NCBI RefSeq assembly: GCF_003340565.1
Contig: NZ_QPLK01000005.1
Coordinates: forward strand, 124,001-188,000
Length of the DNA: 64,000 nt
Source of the DNA: Rhodovulum sp. 12E13
GTDB taxonomy: Bacteria > Pseudomonadota > Alphaproteobacteria > Rhodobacterales > Rhodobacteraceae
Direction of reading: 5' to 3'
Every line of letters starts with the position of its first letter. Within the stretch, counting starts at the first letter, position 1. The notes under the pieces are model-generated. The model worked only from the letters and a program-made list of their open reading frames with translations, did not search any database and was not told the DNA's origin. The position numbers were made by a program, and so were the translations under genes. Of the stretch, positions 7,901-22,610 are shown one piece after another.

Positions 7901-8656
7901 ATGCAGCGGTTCCTTGCGGTTCTTGCCATGATCTTTCCACTCTCCGCGCCGGCGGCGCCCATCGAATGGGGTTTCGCGGGGACGGTGACGGGGATCCGCT
8001 TCGACGAACGGTCGGAAACCTACGACCGTGCGTCCGTCTCCGCCTTTGCCGACATTGGCGACCCGTTCGCCATGACCGTCAAATTTGACCCTGCGTCATT
8101 TGAGCTTCAGAACGCTTTTCCGAACAGAACCGACTACAGGCACGACGCCACTCGTGGAATCGACTACCTCGTGCGGATCGTCCTGAATGGAACGACCTTC
8201 GAATTCGACAGCGCGATCCCGAGGGCCGGCGTCGTCGACGACACGACCCATGGGGGCAACGATACGCTGTCGATCAGCCAATTCGTCGAGACCGGCATCT
8301 CTACGTCCAGTACGACGATCGCGAGCACCCGGAGGTCGGACGGCTCGCCGATCTCTCGTCCCGTATCGGCCTTCGCCGGGGGCTTCCAGATCATCGGCCG
8401 GGACCCGCCGAACGTGATACCGAACGACTCCTTCGGCGGCGCCCTCGCCCGGTTCGGTGCGTTCGAGACCTTCATAGGGCAGATCGACCTCGGGCCGGAC
8501 GGCGGATCGGGTATCCTCTTTCGCTCCGAGGATCTGGAAGTGGTCTCGGGGCCTCCGATCATCCCTCTTCCCGCGAGCGTCTGGACATTGCTCGCTGCCA
8601 TCGGTGGGCTTGCGACTCTGGCACGACGGCGCCAGGCGCGGCCGGCCGAGGCATGA
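7901..8656 (+). CDS. VPLPA-CTERM-type surface/secreted protein
   Basis: Exported protein of 251 residues. Residues 1-18 are a signal peptide (cleavage near APAAP). The C-terminus has the tripartite sorting signal of the VPLPA/PEP-CTERM class: IPLPAS, a hydrophobic helix of about 17 residues, then the basic tail ARRRQAR. Such signals are recognised by an exosortase, which is not in this window. The body has no recognisable catalytic motif and only begins with a beta-rich FAGTVTGIRF segment seen in other PEP-CTERM proteins. A near-perfect Shine-Dalgarno AGGAGGTGA (7889-7897) sits six bases before the ATG, implying strong translation. Base composition is visibly less GC-rich than the neighbours, which suggests transfer or different selection. 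Confidence 0.8.
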   Translation: MQRFLAVLAMIFPLSAPAAPIEWGFAGTVTGIRFDERSETYDRASVSAFADIGDPFAMTVKFDPASFELQNAFPNRTDYRHDATRGIDYLVRIVLNGTTFEFDSAIPRAGVVDDTTHGGNDTLSISQFVETGISTSSTTIASTRRSDGSPISRPVSAFAGGFQIIGRDPPNVIPNDSFGGALARFGAFETFIGQIDLGPDGGSGILFRSEDLEVVSGPPIIPLPASVWTLLAAIGGLATLARRRQARPAEA

Positions 8657-8677
8657 TGCGCACCCCTTGCGGCGCGC

Positions 8678-9295
8678 TCACAGCGCGACGCGCAGCGTCA
8701 GGTTGAGGCGGCCGCCCTCGCGCAGAAGCGTCGAGGTGCCGGGCTTCACCCGGTCGATTCCGTGGTGCAGGAGACGCGCCTTGCCGCCCATCACCAGCAC
8801 GTCGCCCGAGCGCAGCCAGAGCGACTCGGTCTTTCCGCCGCGCTCGCGGTTGCCGATGCGGAAGAGCGCGTCGTCGCCCAGCGAGATCGACACGACGGGA
8901 TGCGCGAAATCGGCCTCGTCGCGATCCTGGTGCATCCCCATCTTCGCGCCCGCGTCGTAGAAGTTGACGATACAGCAATCGGGGTCGGCCGAATCGCCCG
9001 AGACGGCTCGCCAGACCGCCAGCGCCTCCGGCGGGATCGGCGGCCACGGGGCGCCCGAGGGGTGGCGGGGCTCGTAGCGATATCCCCGGCGGTCGGATAC
9101 CCAGCCGACGCGGCCTGCCGATGTCATCCGCACCGACATCTCGCGCCCGCGCGCCGTGACCGGGCGAAACAGCGGCGCGGCCTCGACCACGCGGCGCACC
9201 GCCTGCACCATCGCCTCCTGCGCGGGGCGGTCGAGCAGGCCGGGATACACGGCCACGCCGCGCACGTTCAGGGCAGGCTCCCGTGGCTCCGACAT
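8678..9295 (-). CDS. alkB: AlkB-type 2-oxoglutarate/Fe(II)-dependent DNA dioxygenase
   Basis: Oxidative demethylase that repairs 1-methyladenine and 3-methylcytosine in DNA or RNA. The iron ligands are H122 and D124 (MHQDRDE) and H178 (LLHHG). The 2-oxoglutarate-binding R-x-N-x-T-x-R motif lies at R196-R202 at the very C-terminus, and NFYD (111-114) is the conserved substrate-side motif. 205 residues is the normal AlkB length. ATG at 9295 has a clear AAGGAG ahead. It is transcribed divergently from dnaK, with 190 bases between. No Ada-type regulator is next to it, so control by an alkylation response cannot be judged. Confidence 0.92.
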   Translation of the reverse strand: MSEPREPALNVRGVAVYPGLLDRPAQEAMVQAVRRVVEAAPLFRPVTARGREMSVRMTSAGRVGWVSDRRGYRYEPRHPSGAPWPPIPPEALAVWRAVSGDSADPDCCIVNFYDAGAKMGMHQDRDEADFAHPVVSISLGDDALFRIGNRERGGKTESLWLRSGDVLVMGGKARLLHHGIDRVKPGTSTLLREGGRLNLTLRVAL

Positions 9296-9320
9296 TGCTC
9301 TCCTTCCCGTGAGGGCCTCG

Positions 9321-9349
9321 CTTGCAGGGCCGAAACCGCGCTCCTATAT
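9321..9349 (+). promoter_or_regulatory. Candidate RpoH (sigma-32) promoter of dnaK
   Basis: CTTGCAG (9321-9327), a 13-base spacer and CTCCTATAT (9341-9349) resemble the heat-shock sigma factor consensus (CTTGAAA, 13-15 bases, CCCCATNT). Transcription would start near 9357, leaving a leader of about 130 bases before dnaK. There is no CIRCE-like inverted repeat in this interval. Inference from consensus match only. Confidence 0.45.
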
Positions 9350-9485
9350 CAGCCCGGATCGGGGCGGCGGGCCGCCAATCCCGCCCGTCCCACACGCCAC
9401 AACCGAAGCCAACCCCGTGGGATCGGGGCTCGGGGGCCGGAACGGGCCCGCGCCCCAGCACATCGCCAGAAAGAGGTACTACGCA

Positions 9486-11414
9486 ATGGGCAAAGTCATC
9501 GGGATCGACCTCGGCACGACGAACAGCTGCGTCGCCATCATGGACGGGTCGCAGCCCCGCGTGATCGAGAATGCCGAGGGCGCGCGCACCACGCCCTCGA
9601 TCGTCGCCTTCACCGACAACGAGCGGCTGGTCGGCCAGTCGGCCAAGCGCCAGGCCGTCACCAATTCCGAAAACACCATCTTCGCCGTCAAGCGCCTGAT
9701 CGGCCGCCGCATGGGCGACGCCGAGGTGGAAAAGGACAAGGGCCTCGTGCCCTACAAGATCGTCGACGGCGGGCAGGGCGACGCCTGGGTCGAGGTGAAG
9801 GGCGAGAAATACAGCCCCAGCCAGATTTCCGCCTTCATCCTGCAGAAGATGAAGGAGACGGCCGAGTCCTATCTCGGCGAAGAGGTCGACCAGGCGGTCA
9901 TCACCGTGCCGGCCTACTTCAACGACCAGCAGCGCCAGGCCACCAAGGATGCCGGCAAGATCGCCGGCCTCGAGGTGCTGCGCATCATCAACGAGCCGAC
10001 GGCCGCCGCACTGGCCTACGGGCTCGACAAGAAGGACAGCAAGACCATCGCCGTCTACGACCTTGGCGGCGGCACCTTCGACATCACGATCCTCGAGATC
10101 GACGACGGCCTGTTCGAGGTGAAGTCGACCAACGGCGACACGTTCCTCGGCGGCGAAGACTTCGACATGCGGATCGTCAGCTACCTCGCCGACGAGTTCA
10201 AGAAGGAGCACGGCGTCGACCTGCGGAAGGACAAGATGGCCCTTCAGCGCCTCAAGGAGGCGGCCGAGAAGGCCAAGATCGAGCTGTCCTCGTCGAGCCA
10301 GACCGAGATCAACCAGCCCTTCATCTCGATGGACCCCAACGGCGGCCAGCCGCTGCACATGGTGATGAAGCTGACCCGCGCCAAGCTGGAAAGCCTGGTG
10401 GCCGACCTGATCAAGAAGTCGATCGACCCCTGCAAGGCCGCGCTGAAGGATGCCGGCGTGTCGGCGGGCGACATCGACGAGGTCGTGCTGGTGGGCGGCA
10501 TGACGCGGATGCCCAAGGTCGTCGAGGAAGTGACCAAGTTCTTCGGCAAGGAGCCGCACAAGGGCGTCAACCCGGATGAAGTGGTCGCCGCCGGCGCCGC
10601 GATCCAGGCCGGCGTGCTGCAGGGCGACGTCAAGGACGTGGTGCTGCTCGACGTCACGCCGCTGTCGCTCGGCATCGAGACGCTGGGCGGCGTGTTCACC
10701 CGCCTGATCGACCGCAACACCACGATCCCCACCAAGAAGAGCCAGATCTTCTCGACGGCCGAGGACAACCAGAACGCGGTGACGATCCGCGTCTTCCAGG
10801 GCGAGCGCGAGATGGCGGCCGACAACAAGCTGCTCGGCCAGTTCAACCTGGAAGACATTCCGCCCGCGCCGCGCGGCATGCCGCAGATCGAGGTGACCTT
10901 CGACATCGACGCCAACGGCATCGTGTCGGTGTCCGCCAAGGACAAGGGCACGAACAAGGAGCAGAAGATCACCATCCAGGCCTCGGGCGGCCTCGACGAG
11001 GACGAGATCGAGCGCATGGTCAAGGAGGCCGAGAGCCACGCCGAGGACGATAAGAAGCGGCGCGAGCTGGTCGAGACCAAGAACCAGGGCGAAAGCCTCG
11101 TGCATTCGACGAAGAAGTCGCTCGAAGAGCACGGCGACAAGGTCGATCAGTCGACGGTCGAGGCGATCGAGCTCGCCATGCAGCCGCTCGAAGAGGCGCT
11201 GCAGGGCGACGATGCCGGCAAGATCAAGTCGGGGATCCAGAACCTGACCGAGGCCGCGATGAAGCTCGGCGAGGCGATCTACAAGGCCGAACAGGAGAAG
11301 TCGGGCGGCGGCGACACGGCCGATGGCGATGACGGCCCGTCGAGCGTCGACGAGGACATCGTTGACGCCGACTTCGAGGATCTCGGCGAGGACGACAACA
11401 AGCGTGCCGGCTGA
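9486..11414 (+). CDS. dnaK: Molecular chaperone Hsp70
   Basis: ATP-driven cytoplasmic chaperone working with DnaJ (next gene) and GrpE (encoded at 56 kb). The N-terminus [15 protein letters not shown] carries the phosphate-binding loop; [13 protein letters not shown] and the [17 protein letters not shown] linker/substrate-domain junction are intact. The C-terminus ends in an acidic tail rather than the strict EEVD-like end. 642 residues is typical for alphaproteobacteria. The ATG at 9486 was chosen because MGKVIGID is the universal start and AAGAGG lies about ten bases upstream; the upstream in-frame extension is leader sequence. dnaJ follows after 80 bases, presumably in the same transcript. 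Confidence 0.98.
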   Translation: MGKVIGIDLGTTNSCVAIMDGSQPRVIENAEGARTTPSIVAFTDNERLVGQSAKRQAVTNSENTIFAVKRLIGRRMGDAEVEKDKGLVPYKIVDGGQGDAWVEVKGEKYSPSQISAFILQKMKETAESYLGEEVDQAVITVPAYFNDQQRQATKDAGKIAGLEVLRIINEPTAAALAYGLDKKDSKTIAVYDLGGGTFDITILEIDDGLFEVKSTNGDTFLGGEDFDMRIVSYLADEFKKEHGVDLRKDKMALQRLKEAAEKAKIELSSSSQTEINQPFISMDPNGGQPLHMVMKLTRAKLESLVADLIKKSIDPCKAALKDAGVSAGDIDEVVLVGGMTRMPKVVEEVTKFFGKEPHKGVNPDEVVAAGAAIQAGVLQGDVKDVVLLDVTPLSLGIETLGGVFTRLIDRNTTIPTKKSQIFSTAEDNQNAVTIRVFQGEREMAADNKLLGQFNLEDIPPAPRGMPQIEVTFDIDANGIVSVSAKDKGTNKEQKITIQASGGLDEDEIERMVKEAESHAEDDKKRRELVETKNQGESLVHSTKKSLEEHGDKVDQSTVEAIELAMQPLEEALQGDDAGKIKSGIQNLTEAAMKLGEAIYKAEQEKSGGGDTADGDDGPSSVDEDIVDADFEDLGEDDNKRAG

Positions 11415-11494
11415 GGCCCAATCTTGGCCTCGCGCGCGGCCGGTCCGGATGATCCCGGGCCGGCTGCGTCGTTCGAGGGGAGGGACGACACCCC

Positions 11495-12661
11495 ATGGCG
11501 AAACGTGATTTCTACGAGGTGCTCGGCGTTGCCCGCGGCGCGTCGGACGACGAGATCAAGAAGGCCTATCGCAAGAAGGCGAAAGAGCTTCACCCCGACC
11601 GCAACGCGGACAATCCCGAGGCCGAGGCCCAGTTCAAGGAAGTGAACGAGGCCTACGAGGCGCTCAAGGATCCCGACAAGAAAGCCGCCTACGATCGGTT
11701 CGGCCATGCCGCCTTCGACGGCGGGATGGGCGGCGCCGGGCGGCGCCCCGGCGGCCCGGGCGGCTTCGGTGCCGGCGGGCAGGGCGACTTCGCCTCGGCC
11801 TTTTCCGACGTGTTCGACGACCTGTTCGGCGACTTCATGGGCGGACGTGCCGGTGCGGGGGGCCGGAGCCGCGCCTCGCGCGGGGCAGATCTGCGCTACA
11901 ACCTGCGGATCACGCTGGAAGAGGCGTATTCTGGCCTGCAGAAGACGATCAAGGTGCCCTCGTCGGTCACCTGCGCCGAATGTTCCGGCACCGGGGCCGA
12001 GGGCGGCGCCGAGCCCGTCGCGTGCCCGACCTGCGCCGGCATGGGCAAGGTGCGCGCGCAGCAGGGATTCTTCACCGTCGAGCGGACCTGCCCGACCTGC
12101 TCGGGCCTCGGCCAGATCATCAAGAACCCCTGCACCGCCTGCGGCGGCGCCGGTCGCGTCGAGAAGGAGCGCGCGCTGTCGGTCAACATCCCCGCCGGGG
12201 TCGAGACGGGCACGCGCATCCGCCTCGCCGGCGAGGGCGACGCGGGCCTGCGCGGCGGGCCGCCGGGCGACCTCTACATCTTCATCGAGGTGACCGAGCA
12301 CGAGATCTTCCAGCGCGACGGGGTGAACCTCTATTGCCGCGTGCCCGTGAGCATCACGGCTGCCGCCCTCGGCGGCGATATCGAGGTGCCCACGATCGAC
12401 GGCGGCCGCGCCCGCGTGAAGGTGCCCGCCGGCAGCCAGACCGGCAAGCAGCTGCGCCTGCGCGGCAAGGGGATGCCGGCGCTGCGGGGGCAGGCGCTGG
12501 GCGACATGTTCATCGAGCTGGCCGTCGAGACGCCGGTCAACCTGACCGGGCGCCAGAAGGAACTCTTGCGCGAGTTCGAGAAGCTGTCCGAAGACAACAA
12601 CCCCCATCGGTCAAGCTTCTTCGACCAGGTCAAGAGCTTCTGGGACGGGATGAAGGGGTGA
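11495..12661 (+). CDS. dnaJ: Hsp40 co-chaperone
   Basis: Stimulates the DnaK ATPase and delivers unfolded substrates. The J domain occupies residues 1-70 with the HPD tripeptide at 33-35. A Gly/Phe-rich linker follows to about residue 130. The zinc-binding region contains four C-x2-C-x-G-x-G repeats ([32 protein letters not shown]) between about 155 and 220. The C-terminal substrate and dimerisation domains are complete (388 residues). A GAGGGGAGGG ribosome binding site precedes the ATG. Expected to be expressed with dnaK from the heat-shock promoter. Confidence 0.97.
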   Translation: MAKRDFYEVLGVARGASDDEIKKAYRKKAKELHPDRNADNPEAEAQFKEVNEAYEALKDPDKKAAYDRFGHAAFDGGMGGAGRRPGGPGGFGAGGQGDFASAFSDVFDDLFGDFMGGRAGAGGRSRASRGADLRYNLRITLEEAYSGLQKTIKVPSSVTCAECSGTGAEGGAEPVACPTCAGMGKVRAQQGFFTVERTCPTCSGLGQIIKNPCTACGGAGRVEKERALSVNIPAGVETGTRIRLAGEGDAGLRGGPPGDLYIFIEVTEHEIFQRDGVNLYCRVPVSITAAALGGDIEVPTIDGGRARVKVPAGSQTGKQLRLRGKGMPALRGQALGDMFIELAVETPVNLTGRQKELLREFEKLSEDNNPHRSSFFDQVKSFWDGMKG

Positions 12662-12836
12662 CCGAGGCCCGGACGGAACGGCCGCCGGGCAGAGCATGGA
12701 CGGCCGCGACGCCCCCGGGCCGCACGGCGCAGGCCGCCGTTGGCCGCTCGCGCCAGATGCCGGGCTATCTCTCCCTGCTCGCTTTCCTCTCCCGCCCTTA
12801 ACCCATCGTTCACCAGAATCGCGCGACGGTCGGGCG

Positions 12837-13622
12837 ATGCGCTCCGACCCGTCCTTTTCCGAGGCCCCCATGCCGCTCTTCGGCGGCGACGAGGCCGTGC
12901 CCGTTGCCCTGCCGCCGCGCGGCAAGCGGCACGGGCGGGTACCCGAGCCGCCCTCCTACATCAAGGATCACCGGCAGCGCCTGCGCGCGCGCTTCCTCGA
13001 CGGCGGCGCCGAGGCCCTGCCGGATTACGAGATGCTGGAGCTGGTGCTGTTCCGCGCGATCCCGCGGGCCGACGTCAAGCCGCTCGCCCGCTGCCTGCTC
13101 GACTCGTTCGGCGATTTTGCCCGCGTACTCTCCGCTCCGCCCGCGCGCCTGCGCGAGATCGACGGTGTGGGCGAGGCCGTGATCTGCGAGCTCAAGGTGG
13201 TCGAGGCCGCCGCGCACCGGCTGGCCCGCGCCCGCGTCATCCAGCGCCCCGTGATTTCCAGCTGGGACGCCGTGATCGACTACGTGCGCACCGCCATGTC
13301 GCATCTCGAGACCGAGCGCTTTCGCGTCCTCTACCTCGATCGAAAGAACGTGCTGATCGCCGACGAGGCGCAGGGCACAGGCACGGTCGACCATGTGCCG
13401 GTCTATCCGCGCGAGGTGATGAAGCGCGCCCTGGAGCTTGGCGCCTCGGCGCTGATCCTCGTGCACAACCACCCCTCGGGAGACCCCACGCCGAGCCGGG
13501 CCGACATCGACATGACGGCGCAGATCGAGGCCGCGGGGCAGGTTCTGGGCGTGACGCTGCACGACCACATCATCGTCGGCAAGAGCCGCGAGGTCAGCCT
13601 GCGCGGCGCCGGCTACCTCTGA
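12837..13622 (+). CDS. radC: RadC/JAB-domain protein
   Basis: RadC-family protein of 261 residues with an N-terminal helix-hairpin-helix region ([21 protein letters not shown]) and a C-terminal JAB/MPN metalloprotease-like domain whose metal motif [11 protein letters not shown] begins near residue 210. The role of RadC is unsettled: it was named for a radiation-sensitive E. coli mutation later assigned to recG, and the fold suggests a metal-dependent isopeptidase or nuclease-associated function. The start at ATG 12837 (MRSDPSF) is preferred; an internal ATG at 12870 (MPLFGGD) also has a GAGG before it. The 175 bases between dnaJ and this gene hold no other gene. Confidence 0.88.
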   Translation: MRSDPSFSEAPMPLFGGDEAVPVALPPRGKRHGRVPEPPSYIKDHRQRLRARFLDGGAEALPDYEMLELVLFRAIPRADVKPLARCLLDSFGDFARVLSAPPARLREIDGVGEAVICELKVVEAAAHRLARARVIQRPVISSWDAVIDYVRTAMSHLETERFRVLYLDRKNVLIADEAQGTGTVDHVPVYPREVMKRALELGASALILVHNHPSGDPTPSRADIDMTAQIEAAGQVLGVTLHDHIIVGKSREVSLRGAGYL

Positions 13623-13646
13623 CGAGCCTGCCGCGTCCGCGCAGCC

Positions 13647-16388
<2,742 letters not shown>

Positions 16389-16558
16389 GTCTCTCGCTTT
16401 CGTGCGCTCGTTCGGGGGCGAGGGCGGTTGCCGACCCTCCCTCGCGGCGTTACGAAGCGCGTGACGCGAGCGGCCCGGCCCTCGGACCTGAGGCGATGTA
16501 AGAGGCCGCTCTTTCGGAGTCAACGCCGCCCCCTCGCGGCACGAAAGGAGCATCGCGC

Positions 16559-17395
16559 ATGCAGCCCCGCCTCGTCGCACTCGCGGGGGCGTTCGCCCTC
16601 GGCCTCGCCGCCACGCCTCTGGCCGCGCAGGACGCCGATACCGTGGTCGCCACGGTGGGCGGCACCGAGATCACGATCGGTCACATGATCGTCGCCCGGC
16701 AGACCCTTCCGCGCCAGTACCAGCAGCTGCCCGACGAGGTGCTGTTTCCCGGCCTGCTCGACCAGCTGATCCAGCAGAACGCGCTGGCGCAGTCGCTCGA
16801 GGATCCGACGAAGGCCACGCAGCTCACCATCGAGAACCAGCGCACCGGCCTTCTCGCGGGCGAGGCGCTGGGCATGGCCGGGCAGGATGCGGTGACCGAG
16901 GAGGCGATCGAGACCGCCTACGAGGACCGCTACGCAGAGGCCGAGCCGTCGACCGAGTACAACGCCTCGCACATTCTCGTGGAGACCGAGGAGGAGGCGC
17001 AATCGCTGATCGGCCAGATCGACGAGGGGGCCGACTTCGCCGAGCTCGCCCGCGAGCACTCGACCGGCCCCTCCGGCCCCGACGGCGGCGCGCTGGGCTG
17101 GTTCGGCGCGGGCATGATGGTCCCCGAGTTCGAGGAGGCGGTGATGGCGCTCGAGGCGGGAGAGGTCTCGCCCCCCGTCCAGACCCAGTTCGGCTGGCAC
17201 GTGGTCAAGCTGAACGAGACGCGCATGGCTGACGCCCCGCCGCTGGAGGAGGTGCGCGCCGAGATCGCGGAAGAGCTGCGGCAGCAGGCGGTCGAGGCCC
17301 GCATCGCCGAGGTGGTCGAGCAGGCCGACATCACGCGCGCCGAGATCGACGTCGATCCCGCGATCCTGTCCGACCTCTCGCTCGTCGCCGAGTAA
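16559..17395 (+). CDS. Periplasmic parvulin-type peptidyl-prolyl isomerase
   Basis: Exported folding catalyst. Residues 1-23 form a signal peptide (AATPLAAQ). A SurA/PrsA-like N-terminal helical region follows ([12 protein letters not shown]), then a parvulin (PpiC) domain from about 140 to 235 with [20 protein letters not shown] and FGWHVVKL, and a C-terminal helix. 278 residues matches the alphaproteobacterial PpiC/PrsA-like lipase-foldase group. A strong AAAGGAG precedes the ATG. argJ begins three bases after its stop, so the two share an operon. Divergent from secA, which fits a joint export/folding neighbourhood. Confidence 0.9.
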   Translation: MQPRLVALAGAFALGLAATPLAAQDADTVVATVGGTEITIGHMIVARQTLPRQYQQLPDEVLFPGLLDQLIQQNALAQSLEDPTKATQLTIENQRTGLLAGEALGMAGQDAVTEEAIETAYEDRYAEAEPSTEYNASHILVETEEEAQSLIGQIDEGADFAELAREHSTGPSGPDGGALGWFGAGMMVPEFEEAVMALEAGEVSPPVQTQFGWHVVKLNETRMADAPPLEEVRAEIAEELRQQAVEARIAEVVEQADITRAEIDVDPAILSDLSLVAE

Positions 17396-17398
17396 GCG

Positions 17399-18625
17399 GT
17401 GGGCGGCGCCCTGCCCGTCTCGCCGCTCGCGCCCGAGCGGTTCCCCGATCTGCCCGGGATCGCAGGCGCGCGCTTCGCCTCCGCAGAGGCGGGCGTGCGC
17501 ACTCCCGGCAGGGTCGATGTGACGCTCGCCCTGCTCGACCCCGGCACGACGGTGGCGGGCGTCTTCACCCGCTCGTCGACCCGCTCCGCCCCCGTGCGCG
17601 ACTGCGAGGCAAAGCTGCGGGCGGGCGTGCCCGGCGGCGCGGCCTTCCTCGTCAACTCGGGCAATTCCAACGCCTTCACCGGGCAGGCCGGCGATGCGTC
17701 GGTCTCGGCCCTCTGCGCCGCCGTGGCGCGAGCGGCCGGCGTGCCCGAGGGGCGCGTCTTCACCGCCTCGACCGGCGTGATCGGCGAGCGCCTGCCGCAT
17801 GACCGGATCGCCGCGGCGGTCGACGGGCTCGTGGCCGGCGCAGCGCCCGGCGGACTGGCGGAGGCCGCCCGCGCCATCATGACGACCGACACGTTCCCCA
17901 AGGGCGCGGTGCGGGTCGTCGAGACACCGCAAGGCCCCGTCACCGTCGCCGGCATCGCCAAGGGCTCGGGCATGATCGCGCCCGACATGGCCACGATGCT
18001 CGCCTTCCTCTACACCGATGCCGCCTGCCCGTTCGGCGCCCTCCAGCGGCTGACCGAGCGCGCGGCGAATGCCAGCTTCAACCGCGTCACGGTCGACGGC
18101 GACACCTCGACCTCCGACACCGTGCTCGTGGCCGCCACCGGCGCCTCCGCCATCGACGTCAGCGAGAGCGCGCCCTTCGCCGCCGCGCTCGAGGCGGTGA
18201 TGGCCGACCTCGCCCGCCAGATCGTGCGCGACGGCGAGGGTGCCACCAAATTTGTCGAGGTGCGCGTGACCGGCGCCGCCTCGGCCGACGACGCCCGCCG
18301 CGTGGCCCGCGCCATCGCGGAGTCGCCGCTGGTCAAGACCGCGATCGCCGGCGAAGACCCCAACTGGGGCCGCGTCGTGATGGCGGTGGGCAAGTCCGGC
18401 GCCGAGGCCGACCGAGATCGCCTGGCGATCCGTTTCGGCGACATTCTCGTGGCCGAGAAAGGCTGGGTCGCCGAGAGCTACCGCGAGGAAGACGGCGCCG
18501 CCTACATGAAGAACGCCGAGCTGGTCATCGCGGTCGACCTCGGCCTCGGCCCCCACGAGAGCTTGATGTGGACCTGCGACCTGACCGAGCAGTACATCCG
18601 CATCAACGCCGATTACCGCTCCTGA
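17399..18625 (+). CDS. argJ: Bifunctional glutamate N-acetyltransferase / amino-acid acetyltransferase
   Basis: Arginine biosynthesis: transfers the acetyl group from N-acetylornithine to glutamate and may also use acetyl-CoA. The precursor is autocleaved before the nucleophile threonine, seen here as T199 in APDMATMLAF. Other family signatures are NSGNSNAFTG and GEDPNWGRVVMAVG. The start is GTG at 17399, three bases after the PPIase stop. 408 residues is standard. A 32-base dispersed repeat begins 24 bases after its stop codon, and mutT follows 104 bases downstream. Confidence 0.96.
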   Translation: MGGALPVSPLAPERFPDLPGIAGARFASAEAGVRTPGRVDVTLALLDPGTTVAGVFTRSSTRSAPVRDCEAKLRAGVPGGAAFLVNSGNSNAFTGQAGDASVSALCAAVARAAGVPEGRVFTASTGVIGERLPHDRIAAAVDGLVAGAAPGGLAEAARAIMTTDTFPKGAVRVVETPQGPVTVAGIAKGSGMIAPDMATMLAFLYTDAACPFGALQRLTERAANASFNRVTVDGDTSTSDTVLVAATGASAIDVSESAPFAAALEAVMADLARQIVRDGEGATKFVEVRVTGAASADDARRVARAIAESPLVKTAIAGEDPNWGRVVMAVGKSGAEADRDRLAIRFGDILVAEKGWVAESYREEDGAAYMKNAELVIAVDLGLGPHESLMWTCDLTEQYIRINADYRS

Positions 18626-18649
18626 GCCGGCCCATGCCCCGCCCCCCTG

Positions 18650-18681
18650 CTTCTTCTTGCTGCAAATATCCCCGCCGGAGG
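18650..18681 (+). repeat. 32-bp dispersed intergenic repeat, copy 1
   Basis: Begins CTTCTTCTTGCTGCAAATAT and ends CCCCGCCGGAGG. It matches copy 2 (after argG, inverted) at 29 of 32 positions. It lies 24 bases after argJ and before mutT. An in-frame upward extension of mutT would run through it, which is one reason the later mutT start is preferred. Confidence 0.75.
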
Positions 18682-18728
18682 CTTCCGCCGCCGCCCCTCG
18701 CGCGAGCGCCGGGCCCGGAGCGCGTCGG

Positions 18729-19127
18729 ATGAAGGTTGTCCTCGTGGCGGCGGTGGCGCTGGTCGACGCCGACGGGCGGGTGCTGCTCGCCCAGCGACCC
18801 GAGGGAAAGAGCATGGCCGGGCTCTGGGAGTTCCCCGGCGGGAAGGTAGAGCCGGGCGAGACCCCGGAGGCCGCCCTCATGCGCGAGCTGCACGAAGAGC
18901 TCGGCATCGAGACGTGGGAGAGCTGCCTGGCGCCCCTCACCTTCGCAAGTCATTCCTACGCCGATTTCCACCTGCTCATGCCGCTCTTCGCCTGCCGGAA
19001 GTGGCAGGGCACGCCCGAGGCCCGCGAGGGCCAGCGCCTTGCCTGGGCCGTGCCGGCGCGGTTGCGCGACTACCCGATGCCGCCGGCCGACCTGCCCCTG
19101 ATCCCGCACCTTCGCGACTGGCTCTGA
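18729..19127 (+). CDS. mutT: 8-oxo-dGTP diphosphatase (MutT, Nudix)
   Basis: Sanitises the nucleotide pool by hydrolysing 8-oxo-dGTP and so prevents A:T to C:G transversions. The Nudix box runs from GGKVEPGET through RELHEELGI (about residues 37-60), preceded by GLWEFPGG. 132 residues is the usual MutT length. ATG 18729 (MKVVLVAAVALVDADGRVLL) is chosen; an extension upstream would be encoded by the dispersed repeat. Its position after argJ is common in this family of bacteria. A different Nudix substrate is possible, but the short length and position favour MutT. Confidence 0.88.
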   Translation: MKVVLVAAVALVDADGRVLLAQRPEGKSMAGLWEFPGGKVEPGETPEAALMRELHEELGIETWESCLAPLTFASHSYADFHLLMPLFACRKWQGTPEAREGQRLAWAVPARLRDYPMPPADLPLIPHLRDWL

Positions 19128-19150
19128 CCTGCCACACCTTCATGAAATGC

Positions 19151-19162
19151 CACAAATTTGTG
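19151..19162. promoter_or_regulatory. Perfect 12-bp palindrome
   Basis: CACAAATTTGTG is a perfect palindrome between mutT and a 45-residue gene, in an AT-rich stretch that stands out against the GC-rich background. It lies about 90 bases before the small gene and upstream of its proposed -35. A dimeric regulator could bind here; no specific regulator is recognised. Confidence 0.4.
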
Positions 19163-19193
19163 CGCAATCACCGGGTATGCGACGGATTTACAG

Positions 19194-19222
19194 GTGAAAG
19201 GTGAACGACGGGTGACTATAGT
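19194..19222 (+). promoter_or_regulatory. Candidate promoter of the 45-residue gene
   Basis: GTGAAA (19194-19199), a 17-base spacer and TATAGT (19217-19222) form a plausible but weak vegetative promoter, 32 bases before the small gene's ATG. Consensus match only. Confidence 0.35.
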
Positions 19223-19253
19223 CGGTCGAGGTTTGCTGAAAGGGAGAGGGGTC

Positions 19254-19391
19254 ATGCTCCGCACCATCGTCATGGGCAGCTGCGTCTCGGTGCAGGGCCT
19301 GTTCGTCAAGAGCCTGCCGGGCGGGCGGATCATCGTGCGCGTCGGCGAGCGGCTCTATGCGGGCACGCCGGTCGGCCTCGGCACCGCCTGA
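19254..19391 (+). CDS. Conserved-looking 45-residue protein
   Basis: Tiny protein of 45 residues beginning MLRTIVMGSCVSVQGLFVK and ending GTPVGLGTA. It has a strong AGGGAGAGG ribosome binding site five bases before the ATG, its own candidate promoter and a perfect intrinsic terminator right after the stop, so it behaves as a self-contained gene. No signal peptide or membrane helix is evident; the single Cys (C10) follows an MGSC motif, and VRVGERLYAGTPV looks like a small beta-barrel strand pair. From memory, similar tiny proteins occur in other Rhodobacteraceae with no assigned function. I cannot name a function. Confidence 0.7.
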   Translation: MLRTIVMGSCVSVQGLFVKSLPGGRIIVRVGERLYAGTPVGLGTA

Positions 19392-19419
19392 CACCGGCAA
19401 GCGCATCGCAAGACGCAGA

Positions 19420-19445
19420 AAGGGCGCCCGGTGGGCGCCCTTTTC
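19420..19445 (+). terminator. Rho-independent terminator
   Basis: Perfect nine-base arms AGGGCGCCC and GGGCGCCCT around a GGT-containing loop, followed by TTTT on the plus strand and preceded by AAA (so also able to work for minus-strand transcripts). It ends the 45-residue gene and lies just beyond the stop of infB on the other strand, serving as a likely bidirectional terminator. Confidence 0.85.
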
Positions 19446-19466
19446 GCCGTTTGGAACCGGCGGCGG

Positions 19467-21945
<2,479 letters not shown>

Positions 21946-21959
<14 letters not shown>

Positions 21960-22590
21960 GCGAGTTCTTCGTCCTTTCCGGGGCCGGTGCCCCGATGCTG
22001 CTGGCGCGCAGGCCGGCCAGCCGGCTCGCGTCTTCTACTATACGTGTCGTGAGTCCGCCACCGCCGAGCGCCGCGTGTATTGCACGCACCCGACCGAAGG
22101 ACAAACCCAATTCCCCGCTCGTGAGGCAGCCGATGGTCGGCCCCTCGTCGGGCGGGAGGTTGATCTTCGTCTTGCCCCGCTCAGAGCCGTCGGCGGCCTG
22201 GATCAGGGCGGCGGCGCGGCCCGAATCGACCCACGCCTTGACCTTTTCGTAGCCGGTCACCGCATCGCCGGCCTTTCGTGCCAGCGAAACCAGCTCCACG
22301 ACCCTCGCCGCCAGGCCCGCCTCGACCTGGTCGGCGAGCCCCTCGGGCACAGTGACGCCCTGCCTGGCGGAGCGGGCAAAGAGATTCTTCTTCGCCGCCT
22401 TCTGGACTGCCGCCCGGTCGGCAGACACCCAGATGCCACGGCCCGGCAGCTTGCCGGCGAGGTCGGGCACGACCTGCCCCTCGGGCCCGACCACGAAGCG
22501 GATCAGCCGCACCTTCGGCAGTTCCGCCCCGGTGGCGATGCAGCGGCGGATCGGCTCGTCGCGCTCGCGTTTCCGGCCGCCTCGCGTCAT
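21946..22590 (-). CDS. ylxR: YlxR (DUF448) RNA-binding protein with L7Ae-like C-terminal half
   Basis: Predicted RNA-binding protein of 214 residues. The N-terminal half carries the YlxR/DUF448 fold with [12 protein letters not shown] and [16 protein letters not shown]; the second half ([19 protein letters not shown] onward) resembles ribosomal L7Ae-type domains, a fusion usual in alphaproteobacteria. ATG at 22590 gives [13 protein letters not shown]. It sits between nusA (20 bases upstream) and infB (14-base overlap), the classic position, and YlxR-like proteins are linked to RNA processing or nucleoid function. The exact role is not settled. Confidence 0.9.
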
Positions 22591-22610
22591 GGCGCCCTCC
22601 GCCGCGTCGC

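Noticed and set aside
18657-18728. In-frame N-terminal extension of mutT
   Set aside because: Encoded by the dispersed 32-base repeat; MKVVLVAAVALVD is the natural MutT start.
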